A DNA stretch of 57,093 nt from an uncultured Prevotellaceae bacterium (GTDB taxonomy: Bacteria > Bacteroidota > Bacteroidia > Bacteroidales > Bacteroidaceae), in the NCBI GenBank assembly GCA_946541745.1, contig CAMNJY010000002.1, positions 1-57,093 of the forward strand, in the 5' to 3' direction. A program made the translations under genes and the position numbers. Every line of letters starts with the position of its first letter. Position 1 is the stretch's first letter. Of this stretch, positions 30,477 through 39,831 are shown piece after piece. A model generated the notes under the pieces. It was given only the letters and a program-made list of their open reading frames with translations. It was not told the DNA's origin and searched no databases.

Positions 30477-31790
30477 ATGAGACCTACACCTATTAACAAA
30501 GCTACCGTCGACAGCCTGATAGCCCAGATGGGCATTCAGGACTTTGCCAAAGCCACCATCCGCGAAGTGAAGCAGGTAGCGGCCACCGCTGAAAAGCAGA
30601 GCGGCGTAGAGTTTATCAAGATGGAGATGGGTATTCCCGGACTGCCGGCGGCAAAGGTAGGCGTCGATGCCCAGATCAAAGCCCTGCAGGATGGCATTGC
30701 CCACTCTTACCCCGACATCCAGGGGTACCCCGAACTGAAACGTCAGGCTTCACGCTTTGTCAAAGCCTTCATCGATGTTGACATAGCCCCTGAGGGGTGT
30801 GTGCCCGTCACGGGCAGCATGCAGGGCACGTTCGCCTCGTTCCTCACCTGCTCGCAGGCCGACCACAGTAAGGACACCGTGCTCTTCATCGACCCCGGAT
30901 TCCCCGTACAAAAGATGCAGCTGCAGGTTCAGGGCGTCAGTTTCGAGACCTTCGACGTGTACGATTTCCGAGGCTACAAGTTAGGCCCCAAGCTGGAGTC
31001 CTACCTCAGCCGTGGAAATATCTGCGCAATTGTCTACTCCAACCCCAACAACCCCTCATGGGTATGCCTGACCGAACAGGAGCTACAGACCATCGGCCAA
31101 CTGGCCACCCAGTACGACTGTATCGTGATGGAAGACCTGGCCTACTTCGCCATGGATTTCCGGCAAGACCTGTCAACCCCCTTCCAGCCGCCCTACCAGC
31201 CCTCGGTAGCGCGCTATACCGACAACTACATGCTGCTCATCTCTGGCAGCAAGGCTTTCAGCTATGCCGGCGAGCGCATCGGCGTGGTGTGTATCAGCGA
31301 CAAGCTGTTCCGCCGCCACTACCCCGACCTTGCCAGTCGCTATGAAGGTTTGCCCTTCGGGCTGGTGTTCTCCACCCGCATGCTCTATGCCCTGTCGTCG
31401 GGCACGAGCCACTCGGCACAGTACGCCCTGGCCGCCATGTTCCGTGCGGCCTGCGACGGCGAATACAACTTCCGCAACGAGGTCAAGGTCTACGGCGACC
31501 GTGCCCGCAAGTTGAAGGACATCTTCCTCAGACACGGTTTCCACATCGTCTACGACCGCGACCTCGACCGTCCGGTGGCCGACGGGTTCTATTTCACCAT
31601 AGGCTACAAGGGCATGACCAGCGGACAACTGGCCCGCGAACTGATGTACTACGGTGTGTCGGCCATCTGCCTCGTCACTACCGGCTCCCATCAGGAAGGT
31701 CTGCGCGTATGCACGTCTTTCATAGAAGACCATCAGTACCAGCAGCTGGACGAGCGAATGGCCATCTTTGCCGAGAACAACCCCGTCTGA
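30477..31790 (+). CDS. Pyridoxal-phosphate aminotransferase class I/II
   Basis: YSNPNNPSW, LLISGSKAFSYAGERIGV (PLP lysine), fold type I features. Confidence 0.85.
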   Translation: MRPTPINKATVDSLIAQMGIQDFAKATIREVKQVAATAEKQSGVEFIKMEMGIPGLPAAKVGVDAQIKALQDGIAHSYPDIQGYPELKRQASRFVKAFIDVDIAPEGCVPVTGSMQGTFASFLTCSQADHSKDTVLFIDPGFPVQKMQLQVQGVSFETFDVYDFRGYKLGPKLESYLSRGNICAIVYSNPNNPSWVCLTEQELQTIGQLATQYDCIVMEDLAYFAMDFRQDLSTPFQPPYQPSVARYTDNYMLLISGSKAFSYAGERIGVVCISDKLFRRHYPDLASRYEGLPFGLVFSTRMLYALSSGTSHSAQYALAAMFRAACDGEYNFRNEVKVYGDRARKLKDIFLRHGFHIVYDRDLDRPVADGFYFTIGYKGMTSGQLARELMYYGVSAICLVTTGSHQEGLRVCTSFIEDHQYQQLDERMAIFAENNPV

Positions 31791-31796
31791 GAAGCC

Positions 31797-32303
31797 ATGG
31801 GGCGCATCATACTTATCACCGGCGGACAGCGGTCGGGCAAGAGCAGCTACGCTGAGCAGCTGGCTCTTAGCCTGACCGCTGAGCCCGTCTACTTAGCCAC
31901 AGCCCACATCTGGGACGACGAGTTCCGCCAGCGGGTCCGCCGCCACCAGGAGCGGCGCGGCCCGCAGTGGACGAACATCGAAGAGGAACGCTGGCTGAGC
32001 CGGCACGACGTTGCCGGGCGCGTGGTGGTCATCGACTGCGTGACGTTGTGGCTCACCAACTTCTTTTTCGACACGTCAGACACTGACGCGACGCTGCGGC
32101 AGGCCAAGGCGGAGTTCGACCGCTTCACGTCGCAGGATGCCACCTTCATCTTTGTCACCAACGAGATAGGCAGTGGCGGCATCAGCGACAATGCCCTGCA
32201 GCGGCAGTTCACCGACCTCGAGGGATGGATGAACCAGTATATTGCCGGCCGCGCCGACGGAGTAGTGCTCATGGTGAGCGGCATTGCGGTAAAAATAAAA
32301 TAA
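31797..32303 (+). CDS. cobU: Adenosylcobinamide kinase / guanylyltransferase
   Basis: ILITGGQRSGKSSYAEQLAL P-loop; VTNEIGSGGISDNALQRQFTD. Confidence 0.93.
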   Translation: MGRIILITGGQRSGKSSYAEQLALSLTAEPVYLATAHIWDDEFRQRVRRHQERRGPQWTNIEEERWLSRHDVAGRVVVIDCVTLWLTNFFFDTSDTDATLRQAKAEFDRFTSQDATFIFVTNEIGSGGISDNALQRQFTDLEGWMNQYIAGRADGVVLMVSGIAVKIK

Positions 32304-32306
32304 GAT

Positions 32307-33359
32307 ATGCAGACTTTCAACATACAACCGGTGGACAACGCCCTACTCGAGTCTATCCAGCAGAAGATTGACAACCTGAACAAGCCCAAGGGGTCATTAG
32401 GCCGCCTGGAGGAACTGGCCATGCAACTATGCCTCGTCCAGCAGACGCTGACCCCGCGACTCGACCACCCTTGCCACCTGCTGCTGGGCGCTGACCACGG
32501 CATTGAGCGTGAGGGGGTCAGCGTGTCGCCCCGCGACGTCACCTGGCAGCAGATGGTCAACTTCACCCATGGCGGCGGCGGTGTCAACATGTTCTGCCGC
32601 CAACATGGGTTCCACCTACGCATCGTCGATGTAGGGGTCGATCACGACCTCAGCCACGTAGAGGGTATCATTGACCGCAAGATAGCCCCCGGCACCAACA
32701 ATTTCCTACACGGCCCCGCCATGACCGCCGGCGAGTACGAACAGGCACTGCTGACAGGTGCCGACTTGGTGGACAGCTGCCGACAGGAGGGCTGCCGCAT
32801 CCTGAGCATCGGCGAGATGGGCATTGGCAACACCTCGCCGTCGAGCATCTGGATGCACCTGTACTGCCACATCCCTCTTGAGGAGTGCATAGGTGCCGGT
32901 GCCGGTCTCGACAATGCAGGTATTCGCCACAAGTACGCCGTACTTAAAGAGGCCGTCCAGACTTACAAGGCTTATGAGGCCCGTGAGCCCTATAACCCCC
33001 ATCTCCCCCTCCGCTACTTCGGCGGCTACGAGATGACAGCGGCCATTGGGGCCATGCTCCGGGCTGCCGAGCACCACCTTATTATATTAATAGACGGCTT
33101 CATCATGACGGCCTGTGCGCTGGCGGCTACCCGTCTCTACCCTGCCGCCCAGGACTACATGGTGTTTGCCCACTGCGGCGACGAGAGCGGCCACGGGCGC
33201 ATGCTCAGCTTCATGGGAGCCCGCCCGCTGCTCAACCTGGGACTACGCTTAGGCGAGGGCACCGGCGCACTGTGTGCCTTCCCCATCGTTGACAGCGCGG
33301 CCCGCATGATGAACGAAATGAACAATTTCAAAGATGCTGAAATCACTAAATACTTTTAG
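32307..33359 (+). CDS. cobT: Nicotinate-nucleotide--dimethylbenzimidazole phosphoribosyltransferase
   Basis: KIDNLNKPKGSLGRLEELA; GEMGIGNTSPSS; GADHGIEREGVS. Confidence 0.95.
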   Translation: MQTFNIQPVDNALLESIQQKIDNLNKPKGSLGRLEELAMQLCLVQQTLTPRLDHPCHLLLGADHGIEREGVSVSPRDVTWQQMVNFTHGGGGVNMFCRQHGFHLRIVDVGVDHDLSHVEGIIDRKIAPGTNNFLHGPAMTAGEYEQALLTGADLVDSCRQEGCRILSIGEMGIGNTSPSSIWMHLYCHIPLEECIGAGAGLDNAGIRHKYAVLKEAVQTYKAYEAREPYNPHLPLRYFGGYEMTAAIGAMLRAAEHHLIILIDGFIMTACALAATRLYPAAQDYMVFAHCGDESGHGRMLSFMGARPLLNLGLRLGEGTGALCAFPIVDSAARMMNEMNNFKDAEITKYF

Positions 33360-34128
33360 ATGGTACGACAACCTCTGGGCAGCCCTCATACTGTTCACCC
33401 GCCTGCCCTTCTGGCGCGTCTACCAGCCGCCTAAGACGTCGTATGCCGCCGCCGTAGAATGGTGGCCGCTGGCGGGCTGGCTCACCGGCGGCATCATGGC
33501 GGCAACGCTCTACTTCGGCCCGATGGTGATGCCCTATCCCGTGGCTGTCGTTCTGGCCATCGTCCTGCGCATGCTGACCACCGGCGCACTGCACGAAGAC
33601 GGACTGGCCGACTTCTTCGACGGCTTTGGCGGCGGCGGTACCGACCGCGAGCGCATACTGGCCATCATGAAAGATTCGCGCATAGGCACCTACGGCGTCC
33701 TGGCGCTGCTGCTCTATCTGGCACTGACAGCTACGACCCTGATGTACATGCCCGCAGACGTAGCCCCGCTGGCCGTCCTCGCCGCCGACCCCTTTGCCAA
33801 GATGGCGACGTCGCAACTGCTGCTCATGATGCCCTATGCCCGCACCGAGGCCACCGCCAAGAACCGCACCGTCTACCGGCGGCCCTCCACGGCCGCCGGC
33901 ATAGGCCTGGCCGTTCAGGGGCTGCTGCCCTTGCTGCTTTTCCTCTGGCTGATGGGTGGCCGTGTGGAGTGGTCAACGCTTATCTTCGCGCCCTGCTTGG
34001 TCATGTACTTCCTTTACCGACTCATCTGGAACCGCCTGCGCGGTTACACCGGCGACTGCTGTGGCGCCGTCTGCCTGCTGGTGGAGCTGGCCTTCTACTT
34101 AGCCCTCAGCGTACAGTTGTATCTATAG
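33334..34128 (+). CDS. cobS: Adenosylcobinamide-GDP ribazoletransferase
   Basis: LLTTGALHEDGLADFFDGFGGG-type motif (MLTTGALHEDGLADFFDGFGGGGTDRERILAIMKDSRIG). Confidence 0.93.
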   Translation: MLKSLNTFRWYDNLWAALILFTRLPFWRVYQPPKTSYAAAVEWWPLAGWLTGGIMAATLYFGPMVMPYPVAVVLAIVLRMLTTGALHEDGLADFFDGFGGGGTDRERILAIMKDSRIGTYGVLALLLYLALTATTLMYMPADVAPLAVLAADPFAKMATSQLLLMMPYARTEATAKNRTVYRRPSTAAGIGLAVQGLLPLLLFLWLMGGRVEWSTLIFAPCLVMYFLYRLIWNRLRGYTGDCCGAVCLLVELAFYLALSVQLYL

Positions 34129-34794
34129 GAACCTCAGCAGGTCGGCTGGACTGGCGGCAAAGGTGGTGGCACCGTGGGCCTCGAGGAAGTGGCGGTCGCG
34201 GAATCCCCACAGCACGCTGATGCAGGGCAGGCCGCTGGCAGCGGCTGTGTCGATGTCGACATCGCTGTCGCCTACATAGACGGCACGGGCAGGGTCGGCC
34301 TTTAACTGCCGCAAGGCCTCCATCACGGTATCGGGAGCCGGCTTGCGGCGTATGCCCTCAGCCTCATGCTCGCCAATGGCCACATCGATGGCCGTAGGAA
34401 AGAAGTGGCGGCACAGCGACTTGGTGGCAGCGTCAAACTTGTTGCTGACCACCGCCGTCTGGCAGCCCCTCTGCTTCAGTTCACCGAGCATGTCGATGAT
34501 GCCGTCGTATGGCCTGGTGGTGTCGAGCGAGTGTTGGAGGTAGTGCTGACGAAAGGTATCAAGGGCCGCCTCAAAGTAGGGATTCTCCCTGCCGCCGGGC
34601 ACGGCACGCTCTATCAGCTTCACGACCCCGTTGCCCACCATCATCCGCACTTCGCCGGTGGAATACGTCCTCATGCCGTGACGGCTCATGGCGTAGTTGA
34701 CCGAAGCGGCGAGGTCGCCGAGCGTGTCGAGCAGTGTGCCGTCGAGGTCGAATATGAAAGTCGTATATGGTGAAAAGTTCTCTGACGTTTTCAT
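34123..34794 (-). CDS. HAD-family phosphatase, phosphoglycolate phosphatase-like
   Basis: FDLDGTLLDTLGDLAASVNYA; VYVGDSDVDIDTAAASG. Confidence 0.88.
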   Translation of the reverse strand: MKTSENFSPYTTFIFDLDGTLLDTLGDLAASVNYAMSRHGMRTYSTGEVRMMVGNGVVKLIERAVPGGRENPYFEAALDTFRQHYLQHSLDTTRPYDGIIDMLGELKQRGCQTAVVSNKFDAATKSLCRHFFPTAIDVAIGEHEAEGIRRKPAPDTVMEALRQLKADPARAVYVGDSDVDIDTAAASGLPCISVLWGFRDRHFLEAHGATTFAASPADLLRFL

Positions 34795-37403
34795 CGCTTG
34801 CTGCGGGTTATCATTGTTCGTAACTTCGTGTTATAGTGGTCTTCACCCATCAGTTGCTCTATAGTCAGGTGCATGCGGTACTGCCAGCGGTTATACGGGT
34901 CGCTGGGTAGGTTGATGCGCTCCTCGCGGGGATTCTTGCGACGCAGTTCGCCGTCCATAGCCAGCCAGTCGGCCAGCGACAGCAGACAGAGCATGGACGG
35001 GCAGTAGAGGTGGCGGGCTATGATTTCCTCGGCGATATGGGCCGGCAGATGATCGGGCGCGCGTCCTTCCTTCTGCAGCATGGTGACATAGTAGCGCTGG
35101 GTGCGCTCCGGGTTCTCCTCCCACCACTGCCTGAGCGTAGCCATGTCGTGAGTGGCGATGGTGCAGACCGAGCGGTAGGGGTTGGCATCTATGTGGCTGA
35201 ACTCGTAGCCGCTCTCCTTGGGCAGGGTCTGTATTTCGAGACTCAGTATGCGGAGGGCGTCGAGCACAGGAGCCACGCAGCCGGGCAGCAGCCCCAGGTC
35301 TTCGGCACACACCATGAGGCTCGTGTCGCCAAGCACGTCGGTAAGCCGGAGCATGGCCTTGTGGCCCCAGAACATGGAGTGGCGCTGGTAGTAGTAGTTG
35401 TTGTAGAGCCTCATATAGGCGTCCTTCTCGTCGCCGTTGAGTGCCTCGTAGACGGTCTCCTGCCAGGCCATGATGCGGGGGTGGAACATATCTGGCTGAC
35501 GAGGGTCTTCAATGAAGAGCACATTGGCCACCAGGCGCATCAGCCCGTCGCGGATCCAGAGGCTGTTCTCGTCGGTGCGCCCTTCAAAGTGGCGGGCCAC
35601 CTTGCGCTGTGTGTCGTAGTCGTCCTTGAGGTCGTAGAGTCCGTAGGCCCTGGCGGTGAGAAACGTTTCGCGCACGTACTGGGCGTGCATGCCGAAGAGC
35701 CGCTCCAGCACGCGGTCGTTGATGAATGGCCGGGTACACATGTCGCGCCGGAAGGGCAGTCCGAAGTACTCTATCTCGCTCACCGTCAGGGGCAGCGCTG
35801 GCGAGAAGTGGCCCAGCAGGCCGCTCACGGCATCGCCAGGCACCTCCCACACGCGGAAGAAGCCCAGCACATGGTCAATGCGCACAGCGTCGAAATACTG
35901 TTCCATCCAGCGGAAGCGCCGCCGGAACCAGCCTGTTATTTCCTCGTTTTCCCAACAGTAGGTCGGGAACCCCCAGTTCTGTCCTGCCGGCGAATGGGTG
36001 TCGGGCGGAGCTCCCGTCTGGCTGTCCATGTTGAAAAATTCGGGATGGATGGCCGTCTCCACGCTCTGCCGGTTGACGCCAATGGGCACGTCGCCCTTCA
36101 GCACCACGCCCTGCTGGCGGGCATAGTCGGCGGCAGCTTTCAGCTGCAGGTGCAGATGATACTGTATGTAGCAGGTCAGCTGCTGGTCGGCCGATGTCTC
36201 AGGCCATTGGGCGGCGCGCCATTCGGCGTAGGGTTTCAGCCACCACTCGTTGTCGGTGGCCCAGGCCTGGTATTCCTTGGAGGCGAGCACCCTTTGGCCC
36301 TGCTCGGCAAAGAGCTCGGCCACATAGTCTGACTTCACGCGGTGGACAGCCTCGTAGTCGTACACCGGCAGGGCATTCAGTTCGCGCTGCTGGCGGCGAT
36401 AGGCGGTCATGCGCTTGGCGTCGCTCAACTCGTCCGTCTGCTCAAGGTCCAGATAGTGGGGATGCAGGGCAAAGCACGACGTGATGTTGTAGGGATGGGA
36501 GTCGTGCCAGCGGCCGTCGGTGGTGGTGTCGTTGACGGGCAACAGCTGTATGACCTTCATGCCTGTGAGTACGGCCCAGTCCACCATGCGCCGCAGGTCG
36601 CCGAAGTCGCCCACACCGCAGGAATGCTCGCTGCGCAGGGCGAAGACGGGCACCACCACGCCGGCGGCCCGCCAGGTGCGCTCGCGCAGCCGGAGCAGTC
36701 CGCCGTAGGCCACATGCACCTCGCCGTCGGCCATCTCGTCGCCCACCGTCCGGTTGTCGCCCTCCTCCCAGGCTATCAGCTCGTGGGTCTGGCTGTCTAC
36801 TACCACATATTTATATTCTACGGGTGTCAGCACGGCGTCCATATTGACTGAGAGTATCCAGTCGTGCTGGCCGATATACTCCATGCGCAGATAGCGGGCC
36901 GGGCTCCAACTGCCCATCATGGGATGGCTGCCCAGGAGGGCCAGCGACTGGCCGGCCTCCAACTGCGGTGCCGACACGCGGAACACCACCGTACGACGGT
37001 ACAGCGGCAGCCGCCGCGCCTCCACCTGCCCGGCGTGAGGGGCATGGAGCGTCGTCTGGCAGGCCTGCGTGTAGAGATGGGCGCAGAGGGGCACGTCGCG
37101 CCACTGGTCGTGGAACACGTAGTTGCACGAGGTGTCGAACCAGTAGGTGCGTGGCACCATCGTCCACTCACGGCGCAGCACATGCCCATCGGCATCCTCC
37201 ACCTGGTAGGCGTAAGTTACCGCGCTGACGGGATGCTGACGGCTGGCAACGGCCGCCGTCTCTACCGTCCAGGCCATGCCGTCCTGGGTGGTCATCGTGA
37301 GGTTTTGGGTGCGCCGGGTACCGTCGGCGCTGTGGTAGCAGAGAGCCACGTGCAGACTCTCGCCCCACTGGGTACCATATTCTATACTGAATCTAAGTTT
37401 CAT
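34791..37403 (-). CDS. malQ: 4-alpha-glucanotransferase with N-terminal starch-binding (CBM20-like) domains
   Basis: FRIWEVPGDAV-type and VRIDHVLGFFRVWEVP, VCAEDLGLLP, THDMATLRQWW motifs. Confidence 0.92.
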   Translation of the reverse strand: MKLRFSIEYGTQWGESLHVALCYHSADGTRRTQNLTMTTQDGMAWTVETAAVASRQHPVSAVTYAYQVEDADGHVLRREWTMVPRTYWFDTSCNYVFHDQWRDVPLCAHLYTQACQTTLHAPHAGQVEARRLPLYRRTVVFRVSAPQLEAGQSLALLGSHPMMGSWSPARYLRMEYIGQHDWILSVNMDAVLTPVEYKYVVVDSQTHELIAWEEGDNRTVGDEMADGEVHVAYGGLLRLRERTWRAAGVVVPVFALRSEHSCGVGDFGDLRRMVDWAVLTGMKVIQLLPVNDTTTDGRWHDSHPYNITSCFALHPHYLDLEQTDELSDAKRMTAYRRQQRELNALPVYDYEAVHRVKSDYVAELFAEQGQRVLASKEYQAWATDNEWWLKPYAEWRAAQWPETSADQQLTCYIQYHLHLQLKAAADYARQQGVVLKGDVPIGVNRQSVETAIHPEFFNMDSQTGAPPDTHSPAGQNWGFPTYCWENEEITGWFRRRFRWMEQYFDAVRIDHVLGFFRVWEVPGDAVSGLLGHFSPALPLTVSEIEYFGLPFRRDMCTRPFINDRVLERLFGMHAQYVRETFLTARAYGLYDLKDDYDTQRKVARHFEGRTDENSLWIRDGLMRLVANVLFIEDPRQPDMFHPRIMAWQETVYEALNGDEKDAYMRLYNNYYYQRHSMFWGHKAMLRLTDVLGDTSLMVCAEDLGLLPGCVAPVLDALRILSLEIQTLPKESGYEFSHIDANPYRSVCTIATHDMATLRQWWEENPERTQRYYVTMLQKEGRAPDHLPAHIAEEIIARHLYCPSMLCLLSLADWLAMDGELRRKNPREERINLPSDPYNRWQYRMHLTIEQLMGEDHYNTKLRTMITRSKR

Positions 37404-38110
37404 CGTTTCTTGGTTTGAGTCGCCGGCCCGCACCGGTCTATCCACGGTTTCAGCAGCCCGTAGGCTATGCCGCGCTCCACTGCCTCCATCAGCAGGCTGC
37501 GGGCCTCTCCGCCACGGTCCAGGCTGATGAGCAGCTCGGCCTTGGTGGCCACATAGTCGGCATTCAGGGGCTGGCGGCTGATGGCCTGCTGCCAGTCGTA
37601 GAGTGCAGTGTCGTACTGCCCGATTGTGGCTTCAAAGGCGGCACGGGCGGCGTAGCAGAGTGCCGAGTCGGGGAACATCTCCACCAACTCGTTGTAACGG
37701 TCCATGGCTTCAGTGCGGCGGCCCATCTTCTCGTTGACCATCGCCAACCCCAGGCGCGCCTCCATGTGGAGCGGCACCCGGCTAACAAACGTCTCGTAGT
37801 CGCTCTTGGCCAGTGCGTATTGGCGGCGGTGGCTGTTGGCGTAGGCCCGGTAGTAGCGTGCGGCCAGGTTATCGGGGTCTATGGCCAGCACGCGGCCATA
37901 CTCGTCGGCGGCATAGTCCCACTGTCCCAACTCTATGTTGACAGCCGCCTTCTTCAGCCTCAGGTCGGTGGAGCGCGGCTGCTGTTCTATCTGCCTGCTG
38001 AGCGTTGACAGCGAGTCGCGCCACTGCTGGGGGGTCTGACCCTCAGCCGGCAGCGCGCTCCATACGCAAGCCGCTACCAGGGCGGCCAAGCCTATTCTCA
38101 TGTTCAACAT
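37400..38110 (-). CDS. Secreted TPR protein
   Basis: Signal peptide plus tandem TPR helices (AADEYGRVLAIDPDNLAARYYRAYANSHRRQY). Confidence 0.8.
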   Translation of the reverse strand: MLNMRIGLAALVAACVWSALPAEGQTPQQWRDSLSTLSRQIEQQPRSTDLRLKKAAVNIELGQWDYAADEYGRVLAIDPDNLAARYYRAYANSHRRQYALAKSDYETFVSRVPLHMEARLGLAMVNEKMGRRTEAMDRYNELVEMFPDSALCYAARAAFEATIGQYDTALYDWQQAISRQPLNADYVATKAELLISLDRGGEARSLLMEAVERGIAYGLLKPWIDRCGPATQTKKR

Positions 38111-38122
38111 CGCAGCAGCGCG

Positions 38123-38830
38123 TCAGAGCAGCGAGAAGGCTACGTCCATCATGCGGGTAAAGGTGGTCTGCCGCTCTTCGGCGGTCGTCACCTCACCGGT
38201 CAGTAAATGGTCGGAAATGGTGAGCACCACCAGGGCCTGCTTGCCGGCGCGGGCAGCATTCATATAGAGGGCCGAAGCCTCCATCTCTAAGGCCAGCACC
38301 TTCATGTTCATCCACTTGTCGTTGTGAGCATTCTCAGAGTAGAACGTGTCTGTCGACAACACATTGCCCACCATGTAGCGGTAGCCCATCTGGTCGCAGG
38401 CATCGGCAGCGCGGCGCAACAGGCCGAAGTCGGCTATCGGGGCGAAGGTGCCGGGCAGCTCGTATTGTACGCCGTAGTTGGAGTTGGTGCAGGCACCCAT
38501 TGCCAGCACAAGGTCGCCTACGTGGAGGTCGGGATTGACAGACCCCGCCGAGCCCACGCGGATGATGGTGTCTACGTCGTAGAAGTTGAACAGCTCGTAG
38601 GTATAGATGCCGATAGAGGGTATGCCCATGCCGTGACCCATGACGCTGACACGCTTGCCCTGATGGGTGCCGGTGTAGCCCAACATGCCGCGCACGTTGT
38701 TGAACTGAACTGGGTTGTCGATGTAGTTTTCAGCCATGAATTTGGCGCGCAGGGGGTCGCCCGCCATGATGACGGTTTTGGCTATCTCGCCAGCCTGGGC
38801 GCCGATGTGGGGGGTTGGTATTTTACTCAT
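38123..38830 (-). CDS. deoD: Purine-nucleoside phosphorylase
   Basis: TPHIGAQAGEIAKTVIMAGDPLRAKFMAE; VGSAGSVNPDLHVGDLVLA. Confidence 0.95.
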   Translation of the reverse strand: MSKIPTPHIGAQAGEIAKTVIMAGDPLRAKFMAENYIDNPVQFNNVRGMLGYTGTHQGKRVSVMGHGMGIPSIGIYTYELFNFYDVDTIIRVGSAGSVNPDLHVGDLVLAMGACTNSNYGVQYELPGTFAPIADFGLLRRAADACDQMGYRYMVGNVLSTDTFYSENAHNDKWMNMKVLALEMEASALYMNAARAGKQALVVLTISDHLLTGEVTTAEERQTTFTRMMDVAFSLL

Positions 38831-38845
38831 AAGTGCTTATGTGTG

Positions 38846-38938
38846 TTAAGATTGTGATTTACTGCGGTAGATAAAGATGCCGATGATGACCAGTATCACG
38901 ACGGCACCGATTTCAAGCCATTGGTTCATGATTCCCAT
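38846..38938 (-). CDS. Putative 30-aa single-pass membrane mini-protein (not in ORF track)
   Basis: MGIMNQWLEIGAVVILVIIGIFIYRSKSQS*, directly upstream of deoD on the same strand. Confidence 0.55.
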   Translation of the reverse strand: MGIMNQWLEIGAVVILVIIGIFIYRSKSQS

Positions 38939-39119
38939 ACTCTGTTTTTCTGATTAGTGGTTTATTGGTGGCAAATATACAATTTTTTTTCCAAACGTGC
39001 AACAATAAACTGACATAAATTGTTAAATCACATCAAATAGCTGAACTTTCCCATCTATGCGCGCCTGACTTTGTCGATTTTGACATTTCCCCTCCCCTAT
39101 AATCCAAAAAAATTTTTTT

Positions 39120-39552
39120 AATTTCTGCCTACACGCCTACATTTTCTCTGTAAGCTGCTGTCTAAGAGCGAGATTACAATTTTTTTGCATACACTTTCCC
39201 TACATTCCCCTACACTAATTTGGAATATTCGGAGAAATTATCGGATAAATAGAACTTCAATTTGCTCAAAAGGGAGTCCCTTTTTGGCAAAAGGGACTCC
39301 CTTTCGTCACAAACGAGGCTCGTTTTGTGTGAAACTAACCTGCCTGTTTAGTCCGGCCACCCCGGTTTGTTGCACAATTTTATACGTTGATTGCACACCA
39401 TTTGGGCCGTTGACGTGACGTTGATTTCGGATTTATTTACAAAATAGGCCAAAACAGTGTAGGGAAATGTAGGGAAAGTGTATGCAAAATTTTTGTAATC
39501 TTACTGATGTACAACGGTTTAGAGAGAAAATGTAGGTGTGTAGGCAGAAATT
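39120..39552. repeat. Long inverted repeat, 96-nt arms (39120-39215 / 39457-39552), 241-bp centre
   Basis: Arms about 80/96 identical as reverse complements; starts AATTTCTGCCTACACrCCTACATTTTCTCT and ends GCATACACTTTCCCTACATTYCCCTACAC. Confidence 0.85.
39268..39305. repeat. Two AAAGGGAGTCCCTTT / AAAGGGACTCCCTTT palindrome units
   Basis: caaaagggagtccctttttggcaaaagggactccctttcg; same unit as 9553-9588. Confidence 0.8.
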
Positions 39553-39831
39553 GATTTATTTTCTGGAAAATTTTTCAAGCTAACAAGCACACTCGTGGAC
39601 AGGGTGACGCATCGCTGAAGCCAGAAAACAACTGAACTATCCCACCTACGCGCGTAGGGATGGCCATCAGAATGATGGACTGCTCCTACTGCCCCTTGCC
39701 AAGGCTGACAGTGGGGGCAGTAGGGGGCAGGCTGTTTGTTTGTCTTCTTTCCTAAAGGGTGAAAAATACTGGGCGATGAGACTAAATAGAAAAGTCATGC
39801 CGCCCTGCCAAAGAGACTGACGACCATCCTG

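Noticed and set aside
31600-31800. Cobalamin riboswitch upstream of cobU
   Set aside because: cobU follows the aminotransferase gene with a few bases of spacing; no room for, and no sequence resembling, a B12 box.
33459-34220. 253-aa plus-strand ORF overlapping cobS
   Set aside because: Arg/His-rich out-of-frame reading of cobS; cobS itself is clearly recognisable.
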